A DNA stretch of 64,000 nucleotides from Symsagittifera roscoffensis (GCF_963678635.1 NC_087068.1:34915436-34979435); one strand, 5' to 3'; counted from the first letter of the stretch, positions 35,280-48,042 are shown. The notes: generated from the sequence alone by a model not told the origin. Translations and numbers: made by a program.

Positions 35280-38200
35280 TGTTTTCTGACCGTTTCCTGC
35301 CCATCCGTACTCTTAACAACCTAAATTTGTTAACGAATTACTATTTTCTGTGACAAGACATTAATTGAGTAACAGGCAGCGACTGCAACCGACCGAAAAA
35401 ATGGAATTTTTTCTGCCCATTGACACTGAGCCGAATTATTGATCTTTTCGGTCAAATTAGTTCCACCCCAATTTGTTTTATTTTGCTCTTGCGATAAGCA
35501 AGCGTTATCAAATCAAAACCTAGAGTTTTCAGGTTAACAGTTTGTTAGCTTGGTTTGTACTTTAGTCAATCTTAGGGTACACTTGGTCTAGGCGTAACGA
35601 CTACGCCTTCGCTGATAAGGGGCTAAGAAACTCGATTAAAACAATGTTTGTCAGCCTATTGTATGCCTGCATGCTATTGCGGCTAATTGGCTGCGATATC
35701 GCAAATTTTTCTGGTGCTTTAGTTCTCAATTTTCCGTATATTTTAGGAAACGACGTGAAACATGAGAATTTCAGAAACATAAACATGCAAACATTTATTT
35801 TTCGGCTCAAATGCATTACTATGCAAGTTTTTTTGGCTCGATTGCCACTCCATACAGTTTTTTGAAAACTTTTTCAAAGCCATGATTGAATTCTTGGCGT
35901 GGTCACTTCAATAATTAGAACTTTTTCCGGATAAAATTTTGAAAAGTTTTTACTTGTATGAATTTTTTACAATGTGTCTTTTCTTTTAATTTCTGTAAAC
36001 TTTCTCGCAAAACTGTGCTCAATTGGTAACGAAAGTGGCGTAAAGCTTCGCTTCGTTTCCCACTGCACTATTTAATTTTACTAGTTTTAAACATTCTCGT
36101 ACCAATTTTAATGTAAGCATGCATTCGCTGTTTTCGATAGCCTCTTAATTTTTGTTAACAAACTAGTAATTATATTTTTAGACAACGCGGAGGTTAAAGA
36201 ATACAGTCTATTTGATTTAAGTTCAAAAACAGCCTTATCTTCAGATATGATTAGGCTTCTACGCTATATAGAAAAACTTGCATGGCAACTTTTTGAAAAT
36301 AAATTCTACATAATTTGAAACTTCCAATAGTTTGTTAACTGCTACTTGTTCATTTAAAAGAAAATTACAAAAATTTATGTTCGGTTTTATTCTTTGGTTT
36401 TTTGATCATTTTAAAGATTTTAGGCCAGTCATTTCTTTTTGTGGTACATATTTATGGTAAATGATCTAAAAATTGACACCAACCGATTTTTTAAGAAGCA
36501 GGTTAAGTCACCTCAAAAATTTTTGTCTATGAGAGGGCTCGAAACAAAACTGCAACAAGCAAAAACTCATCTTTCACTTGAACTGAACTAGTTTCAAATT
36601 TACTTTCACTGTTGTATTCAACATTCACAAACATAAATTGGAATTTAAAATTGTTTTCTTTCATAGACACTTTATGAGGACTGCGAAGTCGTTATCTGCT
36701 CAGTTGAACTCGTTCAATGCTGCAATTTCATAAAAATTCAATAAGGCCCAAAAGTAGTGTAAGTCAATTGGCGTTGTCTAACCGGAAAAGGAAAATGATT
36801 GGGGGTCGGTTGTTCAACGTTTGAAGCTCGCACAAGCCGAAATAATTGTATTTTGAACCAATTATTAATGTTTTCTACTGCTTTTCAAAAAATTTTAACT
36901 CATTTGTCTTGAACTGTTGAGCAATTGTTTTTCTGTGATAAAAAGTTATCTAGGTACGTTGTAGTGAGCGCAGCTGAAGAAATTGAGTTTTTTAATTCTT
37001 TGACAAAGAGCCTAATCATCGATCTTTTTATCTTTTTGGCCAATTTACTTCAACCCCAATTCATTTTTTGATTTTTTGCTATTGCGATGAGCAAATGCTA
37101 TCAAATCAAAGCCGAAAATTTCCAGTTAAAATGTCGTTAGCTTGGTTTGTAATTAAATCAAGTTTCTGATACTCTTGTTCTAGACGTAACGACTACGCTT
37201 TGGGGGAGGGCTAAGGTCCTCGATTAAAACAAAGTTTGTCGGCCTTATTTTGGTCTTCCTGCTCTTTTGGCTAGGTGGCTGCGTCATCACAAATTCTTCT
37301 TCTGCTAAGGTTTTCATTTTTTTATGTGTTTCAAAAAATCGCGAAGTGAAAATTTAGAACTTCAGAAACAATTACTTAAAAACAGTCAACTTTCGGCTCA
37401 ACAGGATTACTAAGCAAGTTTTTTTTGGCTCACTTGCCGCTCCATGTATTTTTTTGAAAAATTATTCAACGCCAAAACTGAATTATCGGCGTTTTTTCTT
37501 CGCCGATTAGAACCTCTTTCCAGTTAAAATTTTGAAACTTTTCAGTTGCAAAACAGTTTTGATTGAGTAGCCTTTCCTTCAATTTTTGTCAGCTAGCTCG
37601 CAAAACTATGCTCAATAAGTATTGTAAGTGGCGGAAAGCTCCGCTTGTCCTCTTAGTGCAACAAGTAAATTTACTTGCTTTGAAATATCTCGTATCATGT
37701 TTAAGGGAAGCATGCATTCGCTGTTTTCTCTGGCCTTTTATTTTCATGGCAATTTAGTATTCTTTTTTTAGATATCTTGGAGGTCAAAGCTCACATTCTA
37801 ATTGTTTTAACTTAACATATCTAGAGATATGTTTAAGTCAATCCATTCTGATTTTTTAGCCGTATTAGAATTTTGTTTAAAATAAACATATGAGTTTTAA
37901 ACCCCGACTTCATTTGAAACTTCCAATAGTTTCATTAGCTGGTACTTGTTCACGTAAATATAAAAATTTTGTTTAATACCTAGATTTTTTGAACATTTTC
38001 AAGTTTTAAGCATAATATTCTACTCAATGGTACATATTTGATCAAGGGGTTAAAAAAACCGACACCAACCGAGTTTTATGAATAGGTTACGTCAGCTGAA
38101 TTGTTTTGTTTTTTTTTCTACGAGAGTGCTTGAAACAAAAAAATGCAGCCAATACGGAAACTTTGAAACTCGTCTTTTTCTTAAATCAGCTCGAAACCTA

Positions 38201-41160
38201 AAAATTTCTTTTTATTAATCACCTAACATGAAGTCTTAATCTGCTTTTTTTCTTTTATTTAATTTCAAGTGCCGTAAAATCTTTATCCGCTCAGTTTAAC
38301 TCATCCATTGCGGTTTGTTCATCATAAATAATCAAGAACGCTCAAAACTAGTAGTGTAATCCAATCTGTGTTGTCTGACCGCAAAACACAATTGCTTCAG
38401 GTTCGGAAGGAAAACGTTTGAGTCACAAGCCGAAAATATTTTTATTTTGAAACGCTTATGTTTTTCATTGATTTTCAAAAACTAACATTAGGTCATTTGT
38501 TTTAACTTACTAACGAATCGTTTTTGTCTGTGATAATTTTCTTTTTACCTATTGACAATGAGTATAATCATCAATTTTTCAGCCAATTTTCCTCAACCCC
38601 AATTTATTTTTTGCTATGGCTATAAGCAAGTCTTATCCAATCAAAACCTAGGTTTTCCAGGTTAACAATTTGTTAGCGCTTGGTTTGTGATTAAACCAAG
38701 TTTCCGGCACTCTTGGTCCAGACGCATCAATCATGCCCTGGGTGGGGGAGGGGTCAATGTATTAGACTAAAACAAAAGTGGGCGGTCTAGTAGTTTGTCT
38801 GCATACCTTTGCCGCTTAGTGGCAGCGGCAGCACAGTTTTTTGGTGCTGTAGTTTTCCTTCTTCCGTGTGTTTCCGAAAAAATACGATTATCAGAAATGA
38901 CGCGAAAAATAAGATTTTCAGAAACTTTTTCATGAAAAGATTTTATTTTAGCCTCAACAGGGTTGTAATGCAGTTTTTTCCGGCTTGGGTAACATTCCAT
39001 AAATTTTTTTGAAAACTGATGCAAAGCCAAAGTTAAACTGTTGGCGTGTTCTCCTCAGCAAATAGAACCTCTTTCCAAATGAAATTTTGAAACATTCTAA
39101 GTTGTAAAAACGTTTTGATTGAGTGGCCTTTCTTTCAATTTTCGTCAGCTAGCTCGCAAAACTATGCTCGATAGATATCGTAAGTGGCGCAAAGCTTCGC
39201 TTATTCTCTTAGTGCAACATGTAAATTTACTTGCTTTGAAATATATCGTATCATATTTAAGGGAAGCATGCATTCGCTATTTTCTCTAGCTTTTTTTTCA
39301 TGACAAACTAGTATTCTTGTTTTTAGATATCTCGGAGGTCAATGCTCATATTCTACTTGTTTTAAGTTAACATATCTACAGATATGTTTAAGTCAATCCA
39401 GGCTGACTTTTTTACCATATTAGAATTATAATTAAGGTAATTATATGAGTTTTATTTCTATATAACTTTATGGTTTTGATTTAATACTTCCGATAGTTTT
39501 GGTAACTGGTACTTGTTCACGTAAATGTAAAAGAAAAATTTTGCATTTGTTTTTTATACTTCCTGCATCCAGTTTCAAACTTTAATAGTCGACTATTTTA
39601 CGGTTTTAGTACCAGTCTTACTAAAATTGAGAAACAATCGATTTTGATCAATTATTAATCGATTATAATCTCTCTTTTTATTATCAAATAAAACTATTAT
39701 AATCCAATTTAATCGATTGTAATCGATTTTTTCTTCGTATATTTTTAGTTACAAACTTAACCAATTAAAATTTTTTATAATCCATTATTTTTATTCAAAT
39801 TTCTATTTCAATAGTTTTGCACAAATGTCCATTATAATCGGTTATAGTTGATTACAATATTATATACCCTTTTATTTGTTCATTTTGACTTCGAAGTTGC
39901 ATCTAAATTGTTTATACTTGATGCTTTTTGTAGACGTTGATCATATGAAAAATGAGAAAAATGGTTTTAAAGAATTCCAATCAATTCAATTTTATAAGAT
40001 TTTTTCTTTCCTTCCCCATTAAATTTGTTTTGTGTGCATATTTTAGGCTTTTTAAACACCAAAACATCAGCAAATTGATTTAGTTTCATGATTGATTCGG
40101 AAGACTTATTTTCCATCTACCGCGGGAAGCTTTCCACTAACATAAAATAATCTCTTTGAAAGTTTTGTTTTGTGGTAAAACTTTGTGTCCGGATGAACCA
40201 CAGTTTTCAAGAGATCTCTCTTTCAGAGGTTTTCTTATGGACACAAAAGTAATAACCCACAAGTTGTAATTCAAATATAGTTTTGAATTGACAATTCTTC
40301 GATAAAATTAGAGATTATAATTGATTTTAATTGTTTTTTGTAAAAACCATAATCAGTTATATTCAAATAAAAGAGAGTATGATCGCTTGGAAAAAATCAT
40401 GATTATAATCAATTATGAACCCTTTAAATCATCATAATAATCCTTTATAATCGATTACTTACGCCTAAACTTGGATGCGGGTTTGGCTTCGTCTTGATTA
40501 TTTTCAAGTTTCTTGGCAAGTCATTCCATTTTATGGCACATCTTTTATCTATGGCATTCAAACTTTGACACCAACCGAGTTTTTTTTGTAGCAAGCTAAG
40601 TCGCCGAAACTGTCCCACTTTATGAGACAACAAAACAAAAGAAGACAAAAATGCAAGCAATAAAATACCATATTTTTTAAAACTAATTTCTTACCTCAAT
40701 CAGTTTCGAAATCAACTAGTTTCATTATTCACCTAACAGACATTTTTCGTGAATTGTTTTTCTATCTTAAACTCCATTTCAAGAGCCGCGAAGTTTTTTT
40801 CCGCTCAGTATAAGTGCCTTCATTACTAACTGTTAAAAAAATCAAGAAGGCGCAAAAAAGCGTGTAACCCAATCTGTGTTGTCTAACCGGAAAAAGGCAA
40901 CTAGTTCGAGGTCGGGAGGTTAAACGTTAAATCTGGTACTAGCCGAAAACAACTGGGCTGTACAAGCGTTTTATTAAAAACTTAATAATTTTGAAGACAT
41001 TCTTTTTCTTTTGTGTTAGCTTGTTAACCATTACGAAGCCAAACTATTTATTTTGATAATTTTAAGCGGATTCCGCAACAGAAACGCTCTTTTTGTTTTT
41101 CAATTGTTGTTTCATTCTCTTTGCTCGTTCCGACAAAAAATTAACTCACCATTTTAAAGA
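35280..41160. repeat. Higher-order block 2: unit types I, II, III, then long variant L2
   Basis: Type I returns abruptly inside a type III unit at about 35292 (CCGTTTCCTGCCCATCCGTAC, seen also at 24670). Type II (anchor 37589), type III (anchor 39145) and L2 (about 39490-41160) follow in the same order as in block 1, an offset near 10.6 kb for the first unit. Confidence 0.7.
39490..41160. repeat. Long variant L2
   Basis: Close copy of L1 with the same AT-palindrome clusters (about 39640-39870 and 40310-40460) and the same end block AAACGCTCTTTTTG near 41080. Confidence 0.8.
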
Positions 41161-42600
41161 AAAAAACATATGAGTTTTAAATCCCGACTTGATTTGAAAC
41201 TTACAATAGTTTTGTTAGCTGGTACTTGTTCACGTAAATATAAAAGTTTTGTTTAATACCTAAATTTTTTGAACATTTTCAAGTTTTCAGGCATACTATT
41301 CTTTTTAATGGTACATATTTGATCAAGGGGTTACAAAAACCGACGCCAACCGAGTTTTATGAACTAGGTTACGTCACCTGGATTGTTTTTTTTTCTACGA
41401 GAGTGCTTGAAACAAAAAAATGCATGCAAACCAATACGGAAACTTTGAAACTCGTCTTTTACTTAATCTAGTTCTCAATCTGTAAATAGTTTTATATTTA
41501 TTAATCACCGAACATAAAGTCTTAGTCTGCTCTTTTTTCTTTTATTTCATTTCAAGTGCCGCGAAATCTTTATCCGCTCAGTTTAACTCATCCATTGCGG
41601 TTTTTGTTCATCAAAAATATTCAAGAATGCTCAAAACTAGTGTAATCCAATCTGTGTTTTCTGACCAGAAAACACAATTACTTCAGGGTCGGAAGGTGAA
41701 CGTTTGAATCACAAGCCGAAAATATTGCTTTAGGTCATTTGTTTTAACTTGTTAACGAATCGTTTTTGTCTGTGAGAGTATTCTTTTTACCTATTGACAA
41801 TGAGTATAATCATCAATTTTTTAGCCAATTATCTTCAACCCCAATTTGTTTTTTGCTTTTGCAATAAGCAAATGTTATCCAATCAGGTTTTCCAGGTTAA
41901 CAATTTGTTAGCGCTTGGTTTGTGACTAAACCAAAATTCCGGCACTCTTGGTACAGACGCATCAATCATGCCGTGGGTGGGGAAGGGGTTAATGTATTAG
42001 ATTAAAACAAAAGTTGGCGGATTAGTGGTTTGTCTGCATACCTTTTCCACTTAGTGGCAGCGGCAGCACAGTTTTTTTGGTGCTGTAGTTTTCCTTCTTC
42101 CGTGTGTTTCCGAAAAAATACGATTTTCAGAAATTTTTTCATGAAAAGATTTAATTTTAGGCTCAACAGGTTTGTAATGCAATACAAAGTTTTTGAAACA
42201 TTCTAAGTTGTAAAAAAATTCTGATTGAGGGGCTTTTCTTTTATATTTCGTCAGCTAGCTCGCAAAACTATGCTCAATAGGTACCGTAAGTGGCGCAAAG
42301 CTTCGCTTGTCCTCTTAGTGCACCATGTAAATTTACTTGCTTTGAAATATCTCGTATCATGTTTAAGGTGAGCATACATTCGCTAATTTCTCTAGACTTT
42401 TTTTCATGACAAAGTAGTATTCTTGTTTTTAGATAGTATTCTCTCGTAGGTCGAAGCTCATATTCTATTTGTTTTAAGTTAACATATATACAGATATGTT
42501 TAAGTCAATCCAGGCTGACTTTTTCCACATAAGAATTATGTTTAAGGTAATTATATGGGTTTTACATCCCGACTTGATTTAAAACTTCCAATAGTTTTTT
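41161..42600. repeat. Type III unit between L2 and L3
   Basis: One further type III unit (anchor 42250) with a 14-bp disruption near 42433, where the usual GATATCTCGGAGG is replaced by GATAGTATTCTCTCGTAGG. Confidence 0.7.
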
Positions 42601-44290
42601 TAATTGGTACTTGTTCACGTAAATGTAATAAAAAAATTTTGCAGTTGTTTTTTATACTTCCTGCATCCAGTTTCAAACTTTAATAATCGACTATTTTACG
42701 GTTTTTGTAACAGTCTAACTAAAATTGAGAAACAATCGGTTTTGATCCACTAATAATTGATTATAATCTCTCTTTTTTAGTATAAAGTAAAACTATTATA
42801 ATCCAATTTAATCAATTGTAATCGATTGTTTATTTCTCTATTTTTCGATACAACTTTAATCAATTATTATTTTTTATAATCCATTATTTTTATTCAAATT
42901 TCTTATTAAATAATTTCGCACAAAAGTCCATTATAATCGGTTTATTTGATTATAATATTATAATACCTTTTGTTTTTTCATTATGACTTCGAAGTTGCAT
43001 CTAAATTGCTTATACTTAATGCTTTTTGTAGACGTTGCTCCTATGAAAAATTAGAAAAATGATTTTAAAATTTTCCAATCAATTCAAATTTATTAGTTTT
43101 TTTCTTTCCTTCCCCATTTAAGTTGTTTTGTGCATATTTTTGGCTTTTTAACCACTAAAACATCAGCAAATTGATTAAGTTTCTTGATTGATTCGGAAGA
43201 ATTTTTTTTCCATCTACCGCGGGAACCTTTCCAATAATATGAAAGGATCTCTATGAAATTTTTGTTTCGTGGTAAAACTTTGTGTCCGGGTGAACCACAG
43301 TTTTCAAGTGATCTCTCTTTCAGAGGTTTTCTTATGGACACAAAATTATTTGCCCATAAGATGTAATTCAAATATAGTTTTGAATTGACAAATGTTTTGT
43401 AAACTTGGAGATTATAGTTGATTTGAAGTGTTTTTTATAAGAACCATAATCAATTATAACCAATTAAAAGAGAGTATGATTGCTTGGGAAAAATCATGAT
43501 TATAATCAATTATAAACCCTTTGAACACCTAATTTTGGTAATTGTAATCAATTATACTTGTCAAAAAACCATCATAAAAATCCATTATAATCGATTACTT
43601 ACGCCTAAACTTGGATGCGGGTTTGTCTTCATTCGATTATTTTCAAGTTTCTTGGCATTTCATTCCATTTTATGGCACGTCTTTTACCAATGGCATTCAA
43701 AATTCGACACCAACCAATTTATTTTTGTAGCAAGCTAAGTCACCGAAACTGTCCCACTTTATGAGACAACAAAACAAAAGAAGACAAAAATGCAAGCAAT
43801 TAAATACCATATTTCTTAAAACTATTTTCTTACCTCAACCAGTTTCGAAATCAACCAGTTTCATTATTCAACTAACAGAATATTTTTTTCTTAAATTGTT
43901 TTCGATCTTAAACTCCATTTCAAGAGCCGCGAAGACTTTTTCCGCTCAGTTTAAGTGCCATTATTGTTGCCTGTTCAAAAAAGTCTAAGAAGACGCAAAA
44001 AAGCATGTAACCCAATCTGTGTTGTCTAGCCGGAAAAAGGCAAGTGATTCGGGGTCGGGAGGTTAAACATTAAATCTGGTACTAGCCGAAAACAATTGTG
44101 CTTTACAAGCCTTTTAATAAAAAACTTAATAATTTTGAAGACATTCTTTGTCTTTTGTGTTAGCTTGTAAACCATTACGATGCCAAACTATTTATTTTAA
44201 TAATTTTAAGCGGATTTCGCAACAAAAACGCTCTTTTTGTTTTTCATTTGTTGTTTCGTTCTCTTTGCTCGTTCCGACAAAATTTTAACA
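42600..44290. repeat. Long variant L3
   Basis: Third copy of the AT-palindrome-rich variant; clusters near 42740-42970 and 43410-43600. It ends in the shared GCTCGTTCCGACAAA block near 44268. A decayed partial unit (CAACCCCCTC to TTTCAGGTTTAAG) follows to about 44640. Confidence 0.8.
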
Positions 44291-44639
44291 TCTTTAAAGA
44301 CTTGTCTCTGGAGTCCAGGAACATACAGACACAAAATTGTGCGCCTATCCAGTGTACAGTTGGACCTCGTAATGAGAAATCGCCTTTATGTGATAAATTT
44401 TGTATCAAGGCTGCGCTACCGAAAGGCTAAATTTTTTAATCTTCAATCTTTTCACCTAATATATTTCAACCCCCTCTTTTTTTACTTTTGCGATAAACAA
44501 GCTTTATCAAATCAAAACTCAGGTTTTTCAGGTTTAAGATTTGATAGCTTGGCTTACATCTAAAGCAAACTTTATCCTGGAGGTAGCGACTACTCTTGGA
44601 GGTGGCGCTAAGGTCTTTGATTAAAAAAAATGCGAGCCT

Positions 44640-44930
44640 AGTGTTTGTCTTCGATTTTTTATGGCTTAGTACTTATACATTACAGATTTCCCAACTTTCT
44701 CCTAAAATTGGTATTGTATAATATGAAATTGATCGGTCGGAGCACTGTACCTTGTGGTACCCCATGATTTCAGTGACCAAGCAAGACGGAGTAACCATTA
44801 TTCGAAATTCAAAATCAATCGAACTGAGGCAAGATAGTTGGTCTTTTTTAATCCCTCTACTAATCGAAACTACAACGCTATGTATTCTCCCACAAGAGTT
44901 TCATAGAAAATAATCAATTATCATAGATTT
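44640..44930 (-). pseudogene. LINE reverse transcriptase fragment (GVPQG motif)
   Basis: The minus strand has NHGVPQGTVLRPINFILYN at about 44768-44712, the RT block that precedes the YxDD box in Jockey/CR1-type LINEs. Upstream residues are degraded and downstream sequence is lost. It may or may not belong to the same family as the fragment at 1-835, since the two cover different RT parts. Confidence 0.7.
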
Positions 44931-45204
44931 CAACCCCGAGTCGAGATCCCGCTCAAAAACCGCTCAAGATTTGAACGGTTTGAGCGGTTTTTCAGCCCTA
45001 TTTAGGCGGTTTGAGAATTTTGAGCGTTTTTTTGGAAAAACTGCTCAAACCGCTCAAATTTTGTTTTTAAAATTTCTTGCGCCGGTTTTTGTACGGTTTT
45101 TCACGCAAGATTTGAGCGGTTCAATAAAAAAAAGCGATTAAAACCATCAGAAGTCCCGGAAAAGGCACTGTGACGCTAACAAGCATTTGAAGTACTTTCT
45201 CCAA

Positions 45205-45332
45205 CTTGAAAAAATTTGCTCGAGCGTACTCGACCCAAACAAGATAGTTTTGTGCAGTCTCGAGCACAAAAAATATGCTCGGCAGTGCTCGACTCAGGTA
45301 AGATAATTTTCGAATGTCTAGACCACAAATAA
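45205..45332. repeat. Two diverged tandem copies of a ~60-bp unit
   Basis: Each unit reads roughly CTCGAC-CAA-AAGATA-TTTT, then CTCGAGCACAAA-AATATGCTCGGC. The first starts near 45228 and the second near 45288. Confidence 0.6.
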
Positions 45333-45462
45333 TGTGCTCGGCCTTGAAATAATATGCTATGCTAGAGTGGGCTGCTAGCAATTGCTCACATATTAAGTTT
45401 TTTCTCTTTTTTTCAACGTGCTGAACATTATAAAATTTTGAGGTCGAGGTCAAGGACTTATG

Positions 45463-45562
45463 TTGCAACCATTGCGACTCAAAATGGGTATTTCGCGACC
45501 ATTGCTACCCAAATCGGTAATGTTGCGACCATTGCAAATCAAATTGGGTATATTGCGACTTT
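45463..45562. repeat. 33-bp tandem repeat, about three copies
   Basis: GCGACCATTGC is repeated at 33-34 bp steps, each followed by a CAAAT-GG-TAT block. In one plus-strand frame this reads as an 11-residue repeat beginning ATIATQ; the frame has no other sign of being a gene. Confidence 0.8.
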
Positions 45563-46114
45563 GCACGACCGACGAAACTTTAGAAGTTTGTATGTATATA
45601 TGACAAAAATTAGATATGTTGGTTGATAATGGCGGGATGATGGAGCGTTAAAAATATTGCTCGACAGTTTTGTTAGAGAATCTTCAATGTCCGCTGACTG
45701 CCCAAGCTTGCCCGGTTTTTGAGCAGTTTTTTTTAGATAAACCGCTGAAAACCGCTCAAACCGCTCAATATGAAGCAAGAATTTGTGCGCAATCGTCTAA
45801 AAAACCGATCAAACCGCTCGAATCTTGCTTCATATCAGGTGAAAAATCGCGAAGCGGGTCGGAAAAAGATTTAACCCAAATAATCATTAACCCATTTGAT
45901 TTTTTAATGGCCCGTCTTTTAGCAAAGAAAACATTTTTGAGGAATTTTTATTAAACAATTTTCAGTCTCTACGCTTTAGACTAGCAAGCGTTATCAAACT
46001 GGAATACAGACTTATTTTTTGGGTTAACAACTAGTTAAACAAAATCAGTTAAATTACTTTTTTCCACTTCTCTTCTTACCTTCTGTGAACATGTTCACAG
46101 TCAATGTTCCGAGG

Positions 46115-46176
46115 TAAATCAGTTGACTATGTATCTAAGGTCTGGGGTTCGAGTCCCGGCCAGACCCTGTTTTTTT
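46115..46176 (+). repeat. tRNA-derived relic with B box, hairpin and T7 terminator
   Basis: A perfect B box GGTTCGAGTCC (46146-46156) is enclosed in an inverted repeat GGTCTGG...CCAGACC and followed by T7 (46170-46176). An A-box-like TAAATCAGTTGA starts at 46115 but has three mismatches. The relic may be a SINE head or a tRNA pseudogene. Confidence 0.45.
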
Positions 46177-46179
46177 AAT

Positions 46180-47300
46180 TATCAAGGAAATTGAAAAAAA
46201 AAGAATTCAGAAAAAAATGAAGTTGGTTTTTTATTTGTTTGCGCAAATTTTGTCGGCCACGTCGCCACAACGGATTTTGCTCGTGCTGTAGACAATTTTC
46301 ACGGTAGTTATTAGAAAAAGCATTGAAAACAAAAATTGCAAAAAGAAAAAGTAGAAAACAATTGTTTTCTAGTGTTTCCTTTTGCAATTTTTTATGTTTT
46401 TTTCTAGATTTTCCCAATTCTTGTAAACTTCTTCCTGATTTATGGCCCTAATTTCATCTTTTCCCCCATGCCATATTAGTCCCACTTTTAAAACACGACC
46501 CGCAAGCCCCCATCCCCCAACCCCAGTTTGCCATCCCCAAGATTAGGGTGTGTGCGCGGAGGTTGTATTGAATGGGGTTTTTTCAACTTATTTCTAATTT
46601 ATGACCTTAGTTTCATCCAGATATAGACTTTTTTAGCCACAATAGGTTTCATTTTGCAATTTTCTGATAAAAACCGTGCGGTAACTCAAAAGCATTTGAT
46701 AATTTGTGAAAACACTGCAAAATGTTAAAAATTTCAGACTAATAAACAAAATTTAAACAATACATTCTAACGATTTGTCCAAAAAATAGATTATGATCCG
46801 TTTCTAAATCATTTATAATCAATTAATTTTGGTTTTTGTGGAGAATGACAATGAAAACATAATATAATTGAGTGAAATCCATGAAATTTCAGTCCTGGAT
46901 GGCTTTAGTAGAAAGATGTGAGATCACTGGAACTCAGAGATAAGCCTTTGAACATGCTAAAAATTTGGTGGCACGATCAAAGAAATTAGAGCGGTCCTAT
47001 TGCGCAATCCGCTTACAATGAACAAATAACACAGCTCGGCCTCCTAATTAAATTTGCACTTTTTTTCCAAAGGTTTTCCTTATTCAAGGCCAGTTAAAGG
47101 GCAGTCATAAAAAATTGTTTGTTTTATGAAAGCCAAACGTAAAACTTGTTCCTTTAAATATGAACTGAGTCAAACAACTTACTTTTGAACGAAACCAGGG
47201 CAAAACACTCTTAATATGTTTGAAGGCTATGAATTGATGCAACAAATGAAACAAAAAAATGAACAAAAAACTCGTTTTTTCGATCACTTGTTCTTTTTTA
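46180..47300. other. Non-coding stretch with a C-rich island
   Basis: No gene or known repeat was seen, apart from the four C-runs at 46499-46524 listed separately. Confidence 0.45.
46499..46524 (-). other. Candidate G-quadruplex on the minus strand
   Basis: Four C-runs of 3, 5, 5 and 4 on the plus strand, separated by 5, 2 and 2 bases, give a G4-compatible motif on the other strand in an otherwise AT-rich region. Confidence 0.5.
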
Positions 47301-47304
47301 CTGG

Positions 47305-48042
47305 TACAGTGCTGATTTAAATTATCCGGACAAAACGAACAAAACTTGAATTTTCAAACGCGTTTTTCTCAAATTGGGTTAAGATTAGACAAACAGTGAA
47401 TAGTAAAAAAGTTGCTTAGAATTTCACCAGAAAAAAAATATGGTGCCATTTTTTCTCCGAAATTCTCAACAAAAAATTTACCCCAAAAATGGGTCATTTT
47501 GGTTTTTTCCAATTAATCAAGAATTACGCTGAAACTATTTTGTTAATTGATAAGTAAACTATATCACAGGAAGCCCCTTACACAGCTCAACAAAGTTAAA
47601 GGAGGGTTGAATCTCCAAAAACCACTAAAAGAGAAAACAATTTCACTTGATAGTCAATAAATGTGATTTTTACTATATAAAACCCAAATTCTGTTTTAAA
47701 ATAAATTTTAAACAATTTGCGCAAATTTTTGGAGATGTAACCCTTTGTTAAACTTTGTTGAGCTGCGTAAGGGGCTTCCTGTGATATCATTTTCTTATCA
47801 ATTAACAAAATAGTTTCAGCGTAATTCTTGATTATTTGAAAAAAGTCAAAATGACCCATTTTTGGGGTAAATTTTTTTGTTGAGAATTTCGGAGAAAAAA
47901 TGGCACCATATTAATTCCGGTGAAATTCTAAGCAACTTTTGTTCTCTTCTTTTTTTGTCTAATTTTAACCCAATTTGAGAAAAATGCGTTTGAAAATTCA
48001 AGTTTTGTTCGTTTTGTCCGGATAATTTAAATCAGCACTGTA
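47305..48042. mobile_element. Fold-back Tc1-like MITE with long terminal inverted repeats and TA duplication
   Basis: The element (47307-48040) starts CAGTGCTGATTTAAATTATC and ends in its inverse. It is flanked by TA on both sides (47305-47306 and 48041-48042), as expected for Tc1/mariner target-site duplications. The arms are about 315 bp each, with some indels and substitutions, around a loop of about 105 bp. The CAGTGCTG tip matches the start of Tc1-type ends. It has no transposase frame, so it is non-autonomous. Confidence 0.85.

Larger units (their letters stand above)
24600..44640. repeat. Tandem array of about ten ~1.5-kb units with higher-order organisation
   Basis: The same sequence blocks recur in the same order. 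The most conserved anchor (AGCTCGCAAAACT, then a variable GTAAGTGGCG) lies near 25376, 26979, 28517, 29866, 33071, 34500, 35996, 37589, 39145 and 42250. Other blocks per unit are ACGTCACCTGAA, AACCCCAATTTG, GGTTAACAATTTGTTAGC and CCAATCTGTGTTGTCTGACC. Three unit types can be told apart at the block following TGGTCTA/TTGTTCTA/TGGTCCA. No frame is kept across all units, so I treat the array as non-coding or decayed. Some units keep a 64-codon open frame over the anchor (26948, 28490, 29839 and 37563). Confidence 0.85.
44945..45850. repeat. Patchwork of short repeats built on CCGCTCAAA/TTTGAGCGG
   Basis: CCGCTCAAA or its inverse occurs many times at 44950-45120 and 45710-45830. An inverted pair, TATGAAGCAAGAATT (45768) and AATCTTGCTTCATAT (45821), encloses part of it. 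Between lie two other tandem repeats listed separately. No gene is recognised. Confidence 0.6.

Noticed and set aside
33071-42260. Spliced-leader RNA genes at the GTAAGT anchor
   Set aside because: A donor-like site is conserved, but no Sm-binding site (AATTTTTG-like) followed by a terminal hairpin was seen within ~80 bases, so I leave it as a question only.
24600-44640. CRISPR array
   Set aside because: Units are ~1.5 kb, differ along their full length and lie in eukaryotic DNA; there is no repeat/spacer pattern.
45438-45626. Protein with 11-residue repeats
   Set aside because: The frame is the translation of a 33-bp tandem repeat with no supporting gene structure.
46115-46166. Functional tRNA gene at the B box
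   Set aside because: The A box is poor and only 19 nt from the B box; no cloverleaf forms.
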